Notes: a model not told the origin generated them from the letters alone. Counted from the first letter of the stretch, positions 24,604 to 33,813 are shown. The stretch: 64,000 nt of DNA from Nitrosopumilus oxyclinae (GCF_013407165.1 NZ_CP026994.1:434001-498000), one strand, 5' to 3'. A program made the numbers and translations.

Positions 24604-26172
24604 TTGTTGAAATTATTACTTTCCTTGTTGATTCTTTTTACAGTTTTAGTAACTAGCTCATTTACGCAAACATCTTTTGCATCTGGAGATTATGATTTAT
24701 TACACAAGTGGGGAAATTATGGACCTACAGACCCTAACAATTTTGCTTTTCCTCAATTCATTGCAATAGGTGAAGATGGTAGTATCTATGTTAGTGACTT
24801 TGGTAACAAACGAATTCAAAAATTTTCTAGCAGTGGAGAATATGTAACTCATTGGGGAAATAGCGGAAAACAATTAGGGGATTTTTACAATCCTACTGGA
24901 ATTGTTGTAAGTGATGATTCAGTTTTTGTAGTGGACCGTGATCTAAATAGAATTCAAAAGTTTTCTTTGGATGGTGAATTCATTTCATCATGGGGCAAAA
25001 AAGGAACTGCTGAAGGACAATTCTTCTATCCTAATGGAATAACACTTAGCAATGGACTTTTGTATGTAGTTGATACGGGAAATCAAAGAATCCAAGTATT
25101 TTCCACTGATGGGAAATTCATTTCATCATTTGGTTCTAGTGGTTTAGGTCCTGGACAATTCCTTAATGTTTCTGGAATTGATGCAGATGAATTTGGAAAT
25201 ATTTTTGTTACAGATAAAGGAAATGGAAAAATTGAGAAATTTAGTGCTGAAGGAGAATTCTTACAATCATTTCAATTTTACTTTCCTAGCTATGTCTTTG
25301 CTCCTGAAGCAATAGCCATTGATCCTAATGGAGATATGTTCGTTGTAAATTCTCACACTGCCAAAATTTTACATTTATCTCAAAATTCTGATTTACGATT
25401 AATTCAATCTGAACAAAAAGGTCCATACCTTGATTCCTTTAAACAAATCACTGACATGGCAATTGGGATTAATGGAGAATTACTAGTTGTAGATTCTCCA
25501 ACGCATTCAATAAAATCCTATGAAACGCCATTTTTTGTACCTCCAACTGAATCCTACTATGTTGCTCCTGCTGAAGTCAGACCTCCATCAAGAGATCAAA
25601 TTAAACCCGTAATTACTGCTCCAGAATCAATCACAATTGAGGCTGAAGATATGCTCACTGATGTATTTGTTGGAAATGCAGTTGCAACTGATGAAAGTGG
25701 AATTAAAATTATCATTAACAATGCCCCTGATGCATTCAAACCAGGTATCACCAATCTAATTTGGATTGCCTTTGATAACGCTGGACATAGTTCCACTGAC
25801 AATCAGAGAATTACTGTCAATACATGTGGAAACAATCATTCTGATTATAATCTGATAGAGGGAACTTCTGGAGATGATGTCATTTCAGGGACTGATGGCA
25901 ATGATCTAATATTTGGATTAGGAGGAAATGATCTAATCTCCGGAGGTTTAGGAGATGATTGCATCTTTGGAGGTGCTGGAGATGATATTATTTCTGGTGA
26001 TGAAGGTGATGATGTAATTCGAGGAAATTCTGGAAATGATATTTTAAAGGGTCAATCCGGCAGTGACTTGATTTATGCAAATTCAGGCTCAGATGTAATT
26101 GACGGTGGTTCTGACTTTGATAGATGTTACTTTGATTCTAGCAAGGATTTATTGATAAATTGTGAAAATTAG
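24604..26172 (+). CDS. exported NHL propeller - HYR - RTX calcium-repeat protein
   Basis: 522 residues starting at TTG (24604 or 24607). A signal peptide (about 1-28) leads into six NHL repeats forming a propeller (about 30-300; motifs such as GSIYVSDFGNKRIQKF). An HYR-like Ig domain follows (about 330-402). The last part is an RTX block (about 415-510) of nonapeptides GGxGxDxI type (GLGGNDLISGGLGDDCIF), which bind Ca2+ in a parallel beta-roll. RTX proteins usually leave through type I secretion without a signal peptide; this one carries a Sec signal instead. Probably a calcium-stabilised surface or extracellular protein. Confidence 0.82.
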   Translation: MLKLLLSLLILFTVLVTSSFTQTSFASGDYDLLHKWGNYGPTDPNNFAFPQFIAIGEDGSIYVSDFGNKRIQKFSSSGEYVTHWGNSGKQLGDFYNPTGIVVSDDSVFVVDRDLNRIQKFSLDGEFISSWGKKGTAEGQFFYPNGITLSNGLLYVVDTGNQRIQVFSTDGKFISSFGSSGLGPGQFLNVSGIDADEFGNIFVTDKGNGKIEKFSAEGEFLQSFQFYFPSYVFAPEAIAIDPNGDMFVVNSHTAKILHLSQNSDLRLIQSEQKGPYLDSFKQITDMAIGINGELLVVDSPTHSIKSYETPFFVPPTESYYVAPAEVRPPSRDQIKPVITAPESITIEAEDMLTDVFVGNAVATDESGIKIIINNAPDAFKPGITNLIWIAFDNAGHSSTDNQRITVNTCGNNHSDYNLIEGTSGDDVISGTDGNDLIFGLGGNDLISGGLGDDCIFGGAGDDIISGDEGDDVIRGNSGNDILKGQSGSDLIYANSGSDVIDGGSDFDRCYFDSSKDLLINCEN

Positions 26173-26270
26173 AGATTTACTAAATAGAATAATTGTATCT
26201 ATCTAGAACTATGTTCTACAAATAGAAAACCATCTTACAGCTTATAGGGTCAATATCTTGTTTTAATTTA

Positions 26271-27869
26271 ATGACTTTTAAAAATACAAAAAATATTGCA
26301 ATTTTTAGCATTGTCGCACTTGTTTCATTTGGATTTACTAATGCATATGCAGAAGAAAATCAAGGATACAAAATGATAGGTGATGTGCAACCTGTTCTAA
26401 CATTTACATTCAGAGATGGAGTTGAAACATATGAATTCCCTGTCTTTGAGATGGGTGAGAGTTTTTCAGATAATTCTGGAATTTCATTCTCAGTAGAAGG
26501 AACTGTTACTGATTCACCATTATTACATAAAGCAATGGATGAGGCATACAAGTACAGATTTTCTAATGCAGCATTTGATCATCAATTGAAATATTTTGAT
26601 GTTGATGTTAACTTTGTAAAAGATGATAAATCCATTATTACTCTTGATTATAGCACTTGTAGAATAGATAATTATCAAGTTGAGACACTTGATTCAAATG
26701 AATATGAGAGTTATTTCAAAGAAATTGGATTTGCAATCGTAGATAAAATTGATTTTGTATGTAGTGGTCTAAATTTAGATAAAACTTCCAAAATTCCTAG
26801 AAATTATTCTTTAACTGATTACGGTGATTCTGGATTTACATTTGCTAATAATATGAGCACTTCAGTGACCTTTAGTTTTGAGAATGGAGCAGAAAAAATT
26901 CATTTCCCTGTGTTTAATCTAATTTCAGGTTATGGAGAATCTTCTGAAAATGTTAATGCAGAATTTGCAGTAGAAGGTGTTTTAGATTATTATCCATTGT
27001 TATTTGATGCAATTGATAGATCAAATCAAGTATCTGGAATGTCTACTGCATCTAACATTGATTTTGATGCATTGGTGGAGTTTTCTAATACTGAATCAAC
27101 TTTAAGAGGATTTGATTTTACATCTTGTCGTGTATCTGATGCTCAAATTAGAACACAGACTGACAAAGAAGAAGGATTTACTGGAAAAAGTGGTTTTGTA
27201 CTAGTACTACAGTCTACCTTTACTTGTTCTGGAGTTAAAGGAATCAACATGCATTATGATGCTCTGAGAGGTGATGCTCCAACATGGAAGGTAACACAAA
27301 TCACAAATGAGTATGTAGAACCAATTCAAAATACAGATGGTGGTCTCGATGTCATTTCTACTTTTACATTTGCAGATGGTATTGAGACAATAGAATTTTC
27401 AATGTTCAAGCAAAGCGAAGTTCTATCAATCACTGAGGACACTAATACTGAAACAGTAACTGACAAGGCAACTTATCCTACAATAGAATTTAGGGGAATT
27501 GTTGGCGATTACCCAATACTGTATAATCATGTAGATGACAAAATCAAAGTTCAAGGAATGGCAGGAACAAGTCTTGTAGATCTTGTTGATATTGATGTTG
27601 ATATTATGTCTGATGGAAAAGTGATTCGTGGCTTTAATTATATGAATTGTAGGGCAATTGATTACACTGTTGAAACAGATCCTAATTCTGAAGAGAGTTA
27701 TGTCAAAAATAAATTTGCTCTAGAGAATATTTTTGATTTTGAATGTCAAGGATATCATCCAAACAATCCAGCATACGATGCAATGTATAAAGTAGAAAAA
27801 GCAAATACTCAAAGTTCGAAAGATCTTAGAAACACCCAAGATTGGCGTTCTGATTTCACATCAGAATAG
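26271..27869 (+). CDS. exported protein with three copies of an unknown domain
   Basis: 532 residues with signal peptide (cleavage near NAYA-EE). Three internal repeats of about 150-170 residues start with an FxDGxExxxFPVF-like strand (near residues 45, 205 and 365). Each ends with a CR-x-D/S-x2-(V/I)-x-T segment followed by an FxCxG strand, so two Cys per repeat could form a disulfide. The family is not recognised. The start is supported by a TTATAG box at 26242-26247, about 27 bp upstream (leaderless). Probable envelope protein. Confidence 0.78.
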   Translation: MTFKNTKNIAIFSIVALVSFGFTNAYAEENQGYKMIGDVQPVLTFTFRDGVETYEFPVFEMGESFSDNSGISFSVEGTVTDSPLLHKAMDEAYKYRFSNAAFDHQLKYFDVDVNFVKDDKSIITLDYSTCRIDNYQVETLDSNEYESYFKEIGFAIVDKIDFVCSGLNLDKTSKIPRNYSLTDYGDSGFTFANNMSTSVTFSFENGAEKIHFPVFNLISGYGESSENVNAEFAVEGVLDYYPLLFDAIDRSNQVSGMSTASNIDFDALVEFSNTESTLRGFDFTSCRVSDAQIRTQTDKEEGFTGKSGFVLVLQSTFTCSGVKGINMHYDALRGDAPTWKVTQITNEYVEPIQNTDGGLDVISTFTFADGIETIEFSMFKQSEVLSITEDTNTETVTDKATYPTIEFRGIVGDYPILYNHVDDKIKVQGMAGTSLVDLVDIDVDIMSDGKVIRGFNYMNCRAIDYTVETDPNSEESYVKNKFALENIFDFECQGYHPNNPAYDAMYKVEKANTQSSKDLRNTQDWRSDFTSE

Positions 27870-28013
27870 ATCTTTTTTCTTTTTTCTTATTTTTTTTAAA
27901 TAAATTATTTAGATATCCGATCAAAACAAAATATGCTCTTTGATCGTGTCACTATATAGAACAATAGACATTATGTTCACTAGGCTTATCTTACCAAACA
28001 CATTCCATGAGTT

Positions 28014-28643
28014 ATGGGACAATGGTTATCTTGGATTAAATCCAATGAAAAAGAACTCTTAAAGATTTTAGATGATTTGGCAAAAAAAGCAGTTGAAACA
28101 TCTGAAGCAGTAGTGGTATTATTTGACGATCTTACTAATCTTGAACAAGCAAAAAAGATTCATCAACTTGAAACTGAGGCAGATGTACTAACACGTGATA
28201 TTTTCTCTGAACTAAACAAGACCTTCATAACTCCTCTAGATCGTGAGGATATGCAGAGAATTGCATCAAAAATTGATGATGTGATTGATTTTATGGATGG
28301 GATTGCAGCAAGAATTTACAGCTACAAAATTACAACTCCTCCGCCATATACTGTTGAGATTGCAAATGAGCTACTCAAAGCCACAAAAGAAGTAGAGTAT
28401 ATGGTTTCAAAATTACAACGTATCAAAAATCCAAAAGATATGATTCAGCATTGCAGAAATACTAGTGATATTGAGCACACAGTTGATGACTTGTATAGAG
28501 ATGCCATCAAAGAACTCTTTGAGAGCACTGATGCAATCAAAATCATTAAACTAAAAGATATCTACGAAACAATGGAAACTGCATCTGATAGATGTGTTGA
28601 TGTTGCAGACGTCATCGAGGATATCGTTTTAAAATACACATGA
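28014..28643 (+). CDS. DUF47/PhoU-like Pit accessory protein
   Basis: 209 residues, all alpha-helical, with the DUF47 pattern (LETEADVLTRDIFSELNKTFITPLDREDM and IDDVIDFMDG). These acidic helices coordinate metal clusters and resemble PhoU. Members are encoded beside low-affinity phosphate transporters and are thought to regulate them. The Pit gene follows 9 bp later. A TTATC element 27 bp upstream fits a leaderless start. Cytoplasmic, probably membrane-associated through the transporter. Confidence 0.92.
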   Translation: MGQWLSWIKSNEKELLKILDDLAKKAVETSEAVVVLFDDLTNLEQAKKIHQLETEADVLTRDIFSELNKTFITPLDREDMQRIASKIDDVIDFMDGIAARIYSYKITTPPPYTVEIANELLKATKEVEYMVSKLQRIKNPKDMIQHCRNTSDIEHTVDDLYRDAIKELFESTDAIKIIKLKDIYETMETASDRCVDVADVIEDIVLKYT

Positions 28644-28652
28644 GTTGATTAG

Positions 28653-29639
28653 ATGTTAGAGATAGCAATAGGCGCAATCATAGTTGCATTAATCTTTGAT
28701 TTTGTAAATGGTTTTAATGATTCGGCAAATTCTGTTGCTACAGTTATTGGAACCCGTGTTCTAAAACCAATTCATGCTGTTGGTTTATCTGCAGCAATGA
28801 ATTTCATTGGACCTTTTGTTTTCGGTGTTGCTGTTGCAACTACTATTGCAAAAGGAATTGTCAGTCCTGATGACATTACAGTCTACATGATTGTTGGAGG
28901 ATTGGCAGGAGCAATTGGATGGAGTACTCTTTGTACTTATTTTGGATTACCTATTTCTAACAGTCATTCTCTGGTTGGAGGAATTATGGGTGCAGGTATA
29001 ATGGGATTAGGATTTGAAAAATTAGTTTATGGTGGATTGACCAAAGTCTTTGCAGGAATTATCATTGCTCCAATTGGAGGAATAATTTTTGGTCTTTTGT
29101 TAACTACCTTGATAATTACCGTATTTGCAAGTTGGAAACCTGGACCTGTGAATAAAACATTTGGTAAATTACAAATAATTTCTTCAGCATGGTTTGCTTT
29201 AACTCACGGAGCAAACGATGGACAAAAAACAATGGGTATTATCGTTTTAATTTTATTCTCAGCTGGAATGATTCCTGAACTTGAGATGCCCTTATGGGTA
29301 GTTTTTGCTGCAGCAACTGCTATGGGCTTGGGTACTTTCTTTGGAGGCTACAAAGTCATCAAAACACTTGGTGTGAAAATCACCAAACTTAGACCATACC
29401 AAGGATTTGCAGCAGAAACTGGAGGTGGACTGATGCTTGCAGTATTTGCAATTTTTGGTATTCCTGCTAGTACTACTCATGCAATTACTGGAACTATCAT
29501 GGGTTCAGGTGCTGCCCGAAGAAAACGTGCAGTAAGGTGGAAAGTTAGCAGACAAATTGTATTTTCTTGGATTATCACTATTCCAGGTGCAGCAGCTATG
29601 GGAATTGGGTTTACTTTTCTAATTCATCTATTTGTTTAA
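28653..29639 (+). CDS. PiT-family inorganic phosphate transporter
   Basis: 328 residues with ten or so transmembrane helices and both inverted PiT signatures: FVNGFNDSANSVATVIGTR near the N-terminus and THGANDGQKTMGIIV in the second half. It imports phosphate (or metal phosphate) coupled to H+ or Na+. It is translated right after the DUF47 partner, the usual two-gene operon. Substrate-binding Asn-Asp pairs are intact in both halves. Confidence 0.94.
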   Translation: MLEIAIGAIIVALIFDFVNGFNDSANSVATVIGTRVLKPIHAVGLSAAMNFIGPFVFGVAVATTIAKGIVSPDDITVYMIVGGLAGAIGWSTLCTYFGLPISNSHSLVGGIMGAGIMGLGFEKLVYGGLTKVFAGIIIAPIGGIIFGLLLTTLIITVFASWKPGPVNKTFGKLQIISSAWFALTHGANDGQKTMGIIVLILFSAGMIPELEMPLWVVFAAATAMGLGTFFGGYKVIKTLGVKITKLRPYQGFAAETGGGLMLAVFAIFGIPASTTHAITGTIMGSGAARRKRAVRWKVSRQIVFSWIITIPGAAAMGIGFTFLIHLFV

Positions 29640-29692
29640 TTTTCAATAATGCCTTGATTTTTATTTCAGCAAAAATTTTTTGAAATATTCAA

Positions 29693-30778
29693 ATGGAAAT
29701 TTTACAATTAATTCAATCAAATCTACTTACTCCGATAATTCTATTCTTTTTGTTTGGAATTATTGCAGCTAGAATAAAATCTGATTTAAAAATTCCAGAA
29801 GCTATCTCTGAATTTTTACCAATCTATCTTCTTGCGGCAATTGGACTTCACGGTGGAATAGAGATGAGAAACACTGGATTTGAAAACATGTTGATTCCAA
29901 TGTTAGTTGCAATAGGTTTGTCATTGTTGTTTACATTAAATCATTATCAAATTTTAAGAAGGTTGGGTAAGTTCAATATTTTTGATTCATATGCATTAGC
30001 ATCTACATACGGTGCAGTAGGAGCAGTCACTTTTTCAGTTGGGTTGTCATTTTTAAAGAATCAAGGAGTTACATCTGAAGGATATCTTGCAGCAGTCTTG
30101 GCAGTTTTAGAACCTGTTGCATTCATTATGGCGATATTTTTGACAAACATGGCAGTTTCAAAACAAATTCGTCAGAAAAAAGAATCTGTCTCTAAAGAAG
30201 ATACATCTGATCTTGATATGGGCATTCAAGAAACAAAAACAAAACTTTCTCAGGTACTGCACGACTCCATTACTGGCAAAGCAATTGTAATTCTCTTAGG
30301 AAGTATAGTTATTGGTTATATTATTGGAGAAGATGGGTTTAGTCCAATTAAAATTGTCTTTGATGAAATGTTCACTGGTGCAATTGTAATTTTTATGATT
30401 GAGATGGGAATCATTGCAGGTCAAAGATTAGAGGATATTAAAAAAGTTGGAATTTTCCTTACTGCATTTGCAATAATCATGCCAACATTCAATGGAATAA
30501 TTGGTGTTTTAGTTGCAACTGCCATGGGATTGAGCCTAGGTGGAGCAGTAATGTTTGGTTTACTATTGGCTAGTGCTTCATTTATTGCAGCACCGGCTGT
30601 ACTGCGCCATTCAATTCCGCAGGCAAAACCCAGTTTGTACATTACATCTGCATTAGGAATTACATTCCCTTACAATATCATAATCTTACTTCCTGTCATG
30701 TTTGCAATCTCAACATTCCTTCACAGTGGAGACGGAACGATAGACTTATTCCATTATATCACAAAGGGTTGGATATGA
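29693..30778 (+). CDS. sbtA: SbtA-family sodium-dependent bicarbonate transporter
   Basis: 361 residues with about ten transmembrane helices in two inverted halves. Family-specific stretches are LPIYLLAAIGLHGGIEM in the first half and MIEMGIIAGQRL with ASASFIAAPAVLRHSIPQA in the second. A cytoplasmic Lys/Glu-rich loop (about residues 158-190) separates the halves. In cyanobacteria SbtA is a high-affinity Na+/HCO3- symporter for the CO2-concentrating mechanism. The next gene encodes its PII-like partner and overlaps by 4 bp, which strengthens the call. Bicarbonate is a carboxylation substrate in thaumarchaeal autotrophy, so import is logical. Confidence 0.88.
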   Translation: MEILQLIQSNLLTPIILFFLFGIIAARIKSDLKIPEAISEFLPIYLLAAIGLHGGIEMRNTGFENMLIPMLVAIGLSLLFTLNHYQILRRLGKFNIFDSYALASTYGAVGAVTFSVGLSFLKNQGVTSEGYLAAVLAVLEPVAFIMAIFLTNMAVSKQIRQKKESVSKEDTSDLDMGIQETKTKLSQVLHDSITGKAIVILLGSIVIGYIIGEDGFSPIKIVFDEMFTGAIVIFMIEMGIIAGQRLEDIKKVGIFLTAFAIIMPTFNGIIGVLVATAMGLSLGGAVMFGLLLASASFIAAPAVLRHSIPQAKPSLYITSALGITFPYNIIILLPVMFAISTFLHSGDGTIDLFHYITKGWI

Positions 30779-31077
30779 AATTATACACAGTAAAATTACT
30801 TACAATCACTTGTGAGATTCTTGCTCAAAAGAACATTATTGATATTTTAGGCAAATATGATATCACTGGATATACAACATATGAGGTTGATGGAAATGGT
30901 GCACGTGGAATTCGTGGACAAGGATTAAAAACTGAAAAAAATGTTAAAGTTGAAGTAATTATGCGTGAAGAAAAATTACAAGACGTTGTTGAAGAGATTT
31001 CAAGAACACTATTTGCAAACTTTGCAATTGTACTCTATGTTAGTGATGTTGGCGTAGTACGAACTGAAAAGTTTTAG
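30775..31077 (+). CDS. sbtB: SbtB-type PII-like regulator
   Basis: 100 residues from the ATG at 30775, which overlaps the sbtA stop as ATGA; a TTG six bases upstream would add two residues. It has the PII-like ferredoxin fold pattern with the T-loop region YTTYEVDGNGARGIRGQG and a closing VGVVR strand. SbtB trimers bind adenine nucleotides (cAMP, AMP, ADP, ATP) and block or gate SbtA. The last 4 bp overlap the convergent arsR gene. There is no C-terminal CGPxGC redox extension as seen in some cyanobacterial SbtB. Confidence 0.85.
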   Translation: MKLYTVKLLTITCEILAQKNIIDILGKYDITGYTTYEVDGNGARGIRGQGLKTEKNVKVEVIMREEKLQDVVEEISRTLFANFAIVLYVSDVGVVRTEKF

Positions 31078-31373
31078 CAGCACTTGTCATCAGAACACAA
31101 AATTGGAATTTTTTTGCTTGCTTTTGTAACGTTTGAAATTAATTCTGATAACTGATTGCTTGAAATTGCATACATTGCTTTTTTACCTTCGTCCCTTGAT
31201 TTGACTATTCCGCATTTTTTTAATGTCTTTAGATGGTGTGAAACTAGTGGTTGATCTTTTTCTAATTTCTCTACAAAATCATTTACGCATAATTCTTTGT
31301 CTTTTTGCAATAGTTCTAAGATTTCAAAACGTGTCTCATCGCAAATACATTTTAAAAGACTAACTCCATTCAT
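31074..31373 (-). CDS. arsR: ArsR/SmtB-family metalloregulator
   Basis: 99 residues: a winged helix with ELCVNDFVEKL, the alpha-3 position where classic ArsR has the ELCVCDL metal site, and the DNA-recognition segment QPLVSHHLKTLKKCGIV. Only one Cys of that site remains here. Other thiols are Cys9 and Cys11 near the N-terminus and Cys93, Cys98 and Cys99 at the C-terminus, so the inducer site is probably relocated. It is divergent from arsC across 45 bp that contain overlapping TATA elements, so it likely represses both directions and is released by arsenite or antimonite. Confidence 0.88.
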   Translation of the reverse strand: MNGVSLLKCICDETRFEILELLQKDKELCVNDFVEKLEKDQPLVSHHLKTLKKCGIVKSRDEGKKAMYAISSNQLSELISNVTKASKKIPILCSDDKCC

Positions 31374-31384
31374 ATCAATTTAAA

Positions 31385-31394
31385 TTTATATAAA
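31385..31394. promoter_or_regulatory. symmetric TATA element between arsR and arsC
   Basis: TTTATATAAA is a perfect palindrome in the 45-bp arsR-arsC gap. Its centre is about 29 bp from the arsC ATG. A second AT-rich element (AATATTT, near 31397-31403) is about 27 bp from the arsR ATG. An ArsR dimer binding here would shut off both genes. Confidence 0.5.
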
Positions 31395-31418
31395 CTAATA
31401 TTTATGTGATAGTGAAGA

Positions 31419-31826
31419 ATGCCTGAAAATATTCTGTTTGTGTGCGTAGAAAATGCCGGTAGGAGCCAGATGGCTGAGGCTTTTTTTAGAAAATTTGCCT
31501 CAAATCAATTCAACGTTTCTAGTGCTGGAACAACACCGTCATCCCAACTTCATCCAATTGTAGTTCAGGTAATGAATGAAATTGGTATTGACATGACAAA
31601 TCAACAACCCAAACTATTATCTGATTCCATGATTGAGAATTCTTTCAAAACTGTTAACATGGGATGTATGGATAAAGAGTCATGTCCATCGTTGTTTGTT
31701 AAAGATGTAATTGATTGGGATATCTCTGATCCTAAAGAGAAATCACTTGATGATGTGAGAAAAATTCGTGATAAAATAAAATCTGAAGTAATTCATCTTA
31801 TTGAAACCCTTAAGGAACATGATTAA
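31419..31826 (+). CDS. arsC: arsenate reductase, LMW-phosphatase (ArsC) type
   Basis: 135 residues. The P-loop VCVENAGRSQMAE contains the nucleophilic Cys and Arg, with the Asn-Ala of arsenate reductases. Two further Cys in GCMDKESCP correspond to the redox relay of thioredoxin-coupled ArsC, and the DP motif (SDPKE) supplies the general acid. It reduces arsenate to arsenite in the cytoplasm. The last base overlaps the ATG of the aquaporin gene. A protein tyrosine phosphatase role is less likely given the relay cysteines and the arsR neighbour. Confidence 0.88.
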   Translation: MPENILFVCVENAGRSQMAEAFFRKFASNQFNVSSAGTTPSSQLHPIVVQVMNEIGIDMTNQQPKLLSDSMIENSFKTVNMGCMDKESCPSLFVKDVIDWDISDPKEKSLDDVRKIRDKIKSEVIHLIETLKEHD

Positions 31827-32509
31827 TGGCATATTCTAATTTACAGATTTTTACAGTAGAATTAATTGGAACATTTATTCTTGTAGTTTTTGCAACTGGC
31901 TCGATAGTTTATGATGCTAAGTTTTTTGATGGCCAATTAGGAATTCCATTTGCAGCTGTAGCCCCATTCATTGCACTTTTGATAGGTGTGTATTCTTTTG
32001 GAAAAATCTCTCTTGCTCATTTTAATCCTGCAGTGACTATTGGTTATTACATTACAGGACATATATCAAAAATTCAAGTCGTTTATTATTTAGTAGCAGA
32101 AATAATTGGTGCAATACTGGGGTCTCTATTTGTTTTATTGATAATTGGAGATGATGCAAATCTAGGAGCAAATGCCCCGAATCTTGATTTTTCAATATTT
32201 GTAATTTTTCCTGTTGAAGTTTTAGCATCTGCAATGCTTATGGGTGTCATTTTTTATGTTGTGTATACAAAAGGACTAAGAGGATTTAGCGGTGTTGCTA
32301 TTGGCGGAATCGTTGGATTGGATATTTTGTTTTTGGCTTTCATCTCTGGGGCATCTATGAATCCTGCCAGAGCATTGGCACCTGCGTTATTATCTGGAAC
32401 GTTTGAAAATCTATGGCTATATTGGAGTGCTCCATATGTTGGGACTATGATTGCAGCATTTCTATTCAGAAAGAAATTCCAAGCACAAAGAGCCACAAAT
32501 TACGAATAA
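31826..32509 (+). CDS. aquaporin/MIP-family channel (putative arsenite exit)
   Basis: 227 residues, six transmembrane helices and two half-helices with NPA boxes (HFNPAVT and SMNPARA). MIP channels pass water, glycerol or arsenite. Position directly after arsC and divergent from arsR matches the known arsR-aqpS-arsC arrangement of Sinorhizobium, in which the channel releases arsenite made by ArsC. Selectivity-filter residues cannot be settled here, so a plain water or glycerol channel is possible. hemL starts 2 bp after its stop. Confidence 0.88.
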   Translation: MAYSNLQIFTVELIGTFILVVFATGSIVYDAKFFDGQLGIPFAAVAPFIALLIGVYSFGKISLAHFNPAVTIGYYITGHISKIQVVYYLVAEIIGAILGSLFVLLIIGDDANLGANAPNLDFSIFVIFPVEVLASAMLMGVIFYVVYTKGLRGFSGVAIGGIVGLDILFLAFISGASMNPARALAPALLSGTFENLWLYWSAPYVGTMIAAFLFRKKFQAQRATNYE

Positions 32510-32511
32510 TA

Positions 32512-33813
32512 ATGACTAAAAATATCAATTGTGTGGTGTCTGAATCTAAAAAATTATTCAATATTGCTAAAAAAGTAATCCCTTCTGGTGTTAACAGCCC
32601 AGTAAGGTATTTTGAGCCATATCCGTTTTTCACAAAAAAAGCAAATGGGGCATACATTTGGGATGTTGATGACAAGCGTTACATTGATTTCTGCAATGGT
32701 TATGGTGCATTACTCTTAGGACATAGACGTAAAGAAATTCTCAAATCTGTTTCCAATCAATTGACAAAAGGTACTCTTTACTGTACTCCTACTGAGTCTG
32801 AAATTGAACTCTCAAAACTAATCATTGGAAATTTCCCCTCTATTGACAAAGTAAGATTGATGAATACTGGCGGTGAGGCTACGATGACTGCAATTAGATT
32901 GGCACGTGGTTTTACAAAAAAGAAAAAAATAATAAAATTTGAAGGATGCTATCATGGTGCACATGATTCTGTTTTAGTGAAAGCAGGGTCAGGCTCTGCA
33001 CATAACGGAATATCTGTTTCTGATGGTGGACTAGATGAGGTTTCAAAAAATACTTTGGTTGTAGAGTATAACAATATTGAAGATTTACAAAAAACTATTC
33101 AAAAACATAAAGACATTGCAGGAGTTATTGTAGAGCCAATACTTGCTAACATGGGTTTAATTTTACCTGAAAAGAATTTCCTTTCTGATTTAAGAAAAGT
33201 TACTAAAGAAAATAACATCCCATTAATTTTTGATGAGGTAGTTACTGGTTTTAGAGTTGCACCTGGTGGGGCACAAGAATATTTTGGAATTAAACCTGAC
33301 ATTACTACGATGGCTAAAGCACTAAGTAATGGATTTACAATTTCAGCAGTAGGTGGTAAAAAAGAAATCATGGATTTACTTTCTCCTGGCGGTAAAGTTT
33401 ACCAAGCAAGTACATTTGCAGGAAACCCCATTTCTGTTAGTGCTGCAATTAGTTCAATTAAAACAATAAACAAAATAAAAAATAAACTCTATTCAAAACT
33501 TGAACGATTCAATCTTTTGTTTTCTACTGCACTAGATGATATGGCTACTGATCTGAAAATACCTCATCAAATCAACTTTACAGCCTCGATGTTTCAGATT
33601 TTCTTTACTAACAAGCCTGTTGTAGATTATCAAACATCGAAGAATGCAAATGCAAAGAAATTCCAAAAAATGTTCCAGACTTTATTAAAAAATGGCATTT
33701 TCATTGCACCATCTCAGTTTGAAGTAGTTTTTCTCTCTGATGCGCACACACAAACTGATCTGAACAAGACACTTGATGCATATAATTTGGCATTAAAATC
33801 GGTGAAAAATTGA
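32512..33813 (+). CDS. hemL: glutamate-1-semialdehyde 2,1-aminomutase
   Basis: 433 residues from the ATG at 32512; the frame is open to 32413, but that part overlaps the aquaporin gene. PLP-dependent class III aminotransferase fold with MNTGGEATMTAIRLAR, YHGAHDSVLVKAGSG, the Asp of FDEVVTGFR and the Schiff-base Lys in TMAKALSNG. It converts glutamate-1-semialdehyde from HemA into 5-aminolevulinate. First gene of hemL-hemC-cobA-hemD, whose members overlap by a few bases. It may be co-transcribed with arsC and the aquaporin gene upstream. Confidence 0.96.
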   Translation: MTKNINCVVSESKKLFNIAKKVIPSGVNSPVRYFEPYPFFTKKANGAYIWDVDDKRYIDFCNGYGALLLGHRRKEILKSVSNQLTKGTLYCTPTESEIELSKLIIGNFPSIDKVRLMNTGGEATMTAIRLARGFTKKKKIIKFEGCYHGAHDSVLVKAGSGSAHNGISVSDGGLDEVSKNTLVVEYNNIEDLQKTIQKHKDIAGVIVEPILANMGLILPEKNFLSDLRKVTKENNIPLIFDEVVTGFRVAPGGAQEYFGIKPDITTMAKALSNGFTISAVGGKKEIMDLLSPGGKVYQASTFAGNPISVSAAISSIKTINKIKNKLYSKLERFNLLFSTALDDMATDLKIPHQINFTASMFQIFFTNKPVVDYQTSKNANAKKFQKMFQTLLKNGIFIAPSQFEVVFLSDAHTQTDLNKTLDAYNLALKSVKN

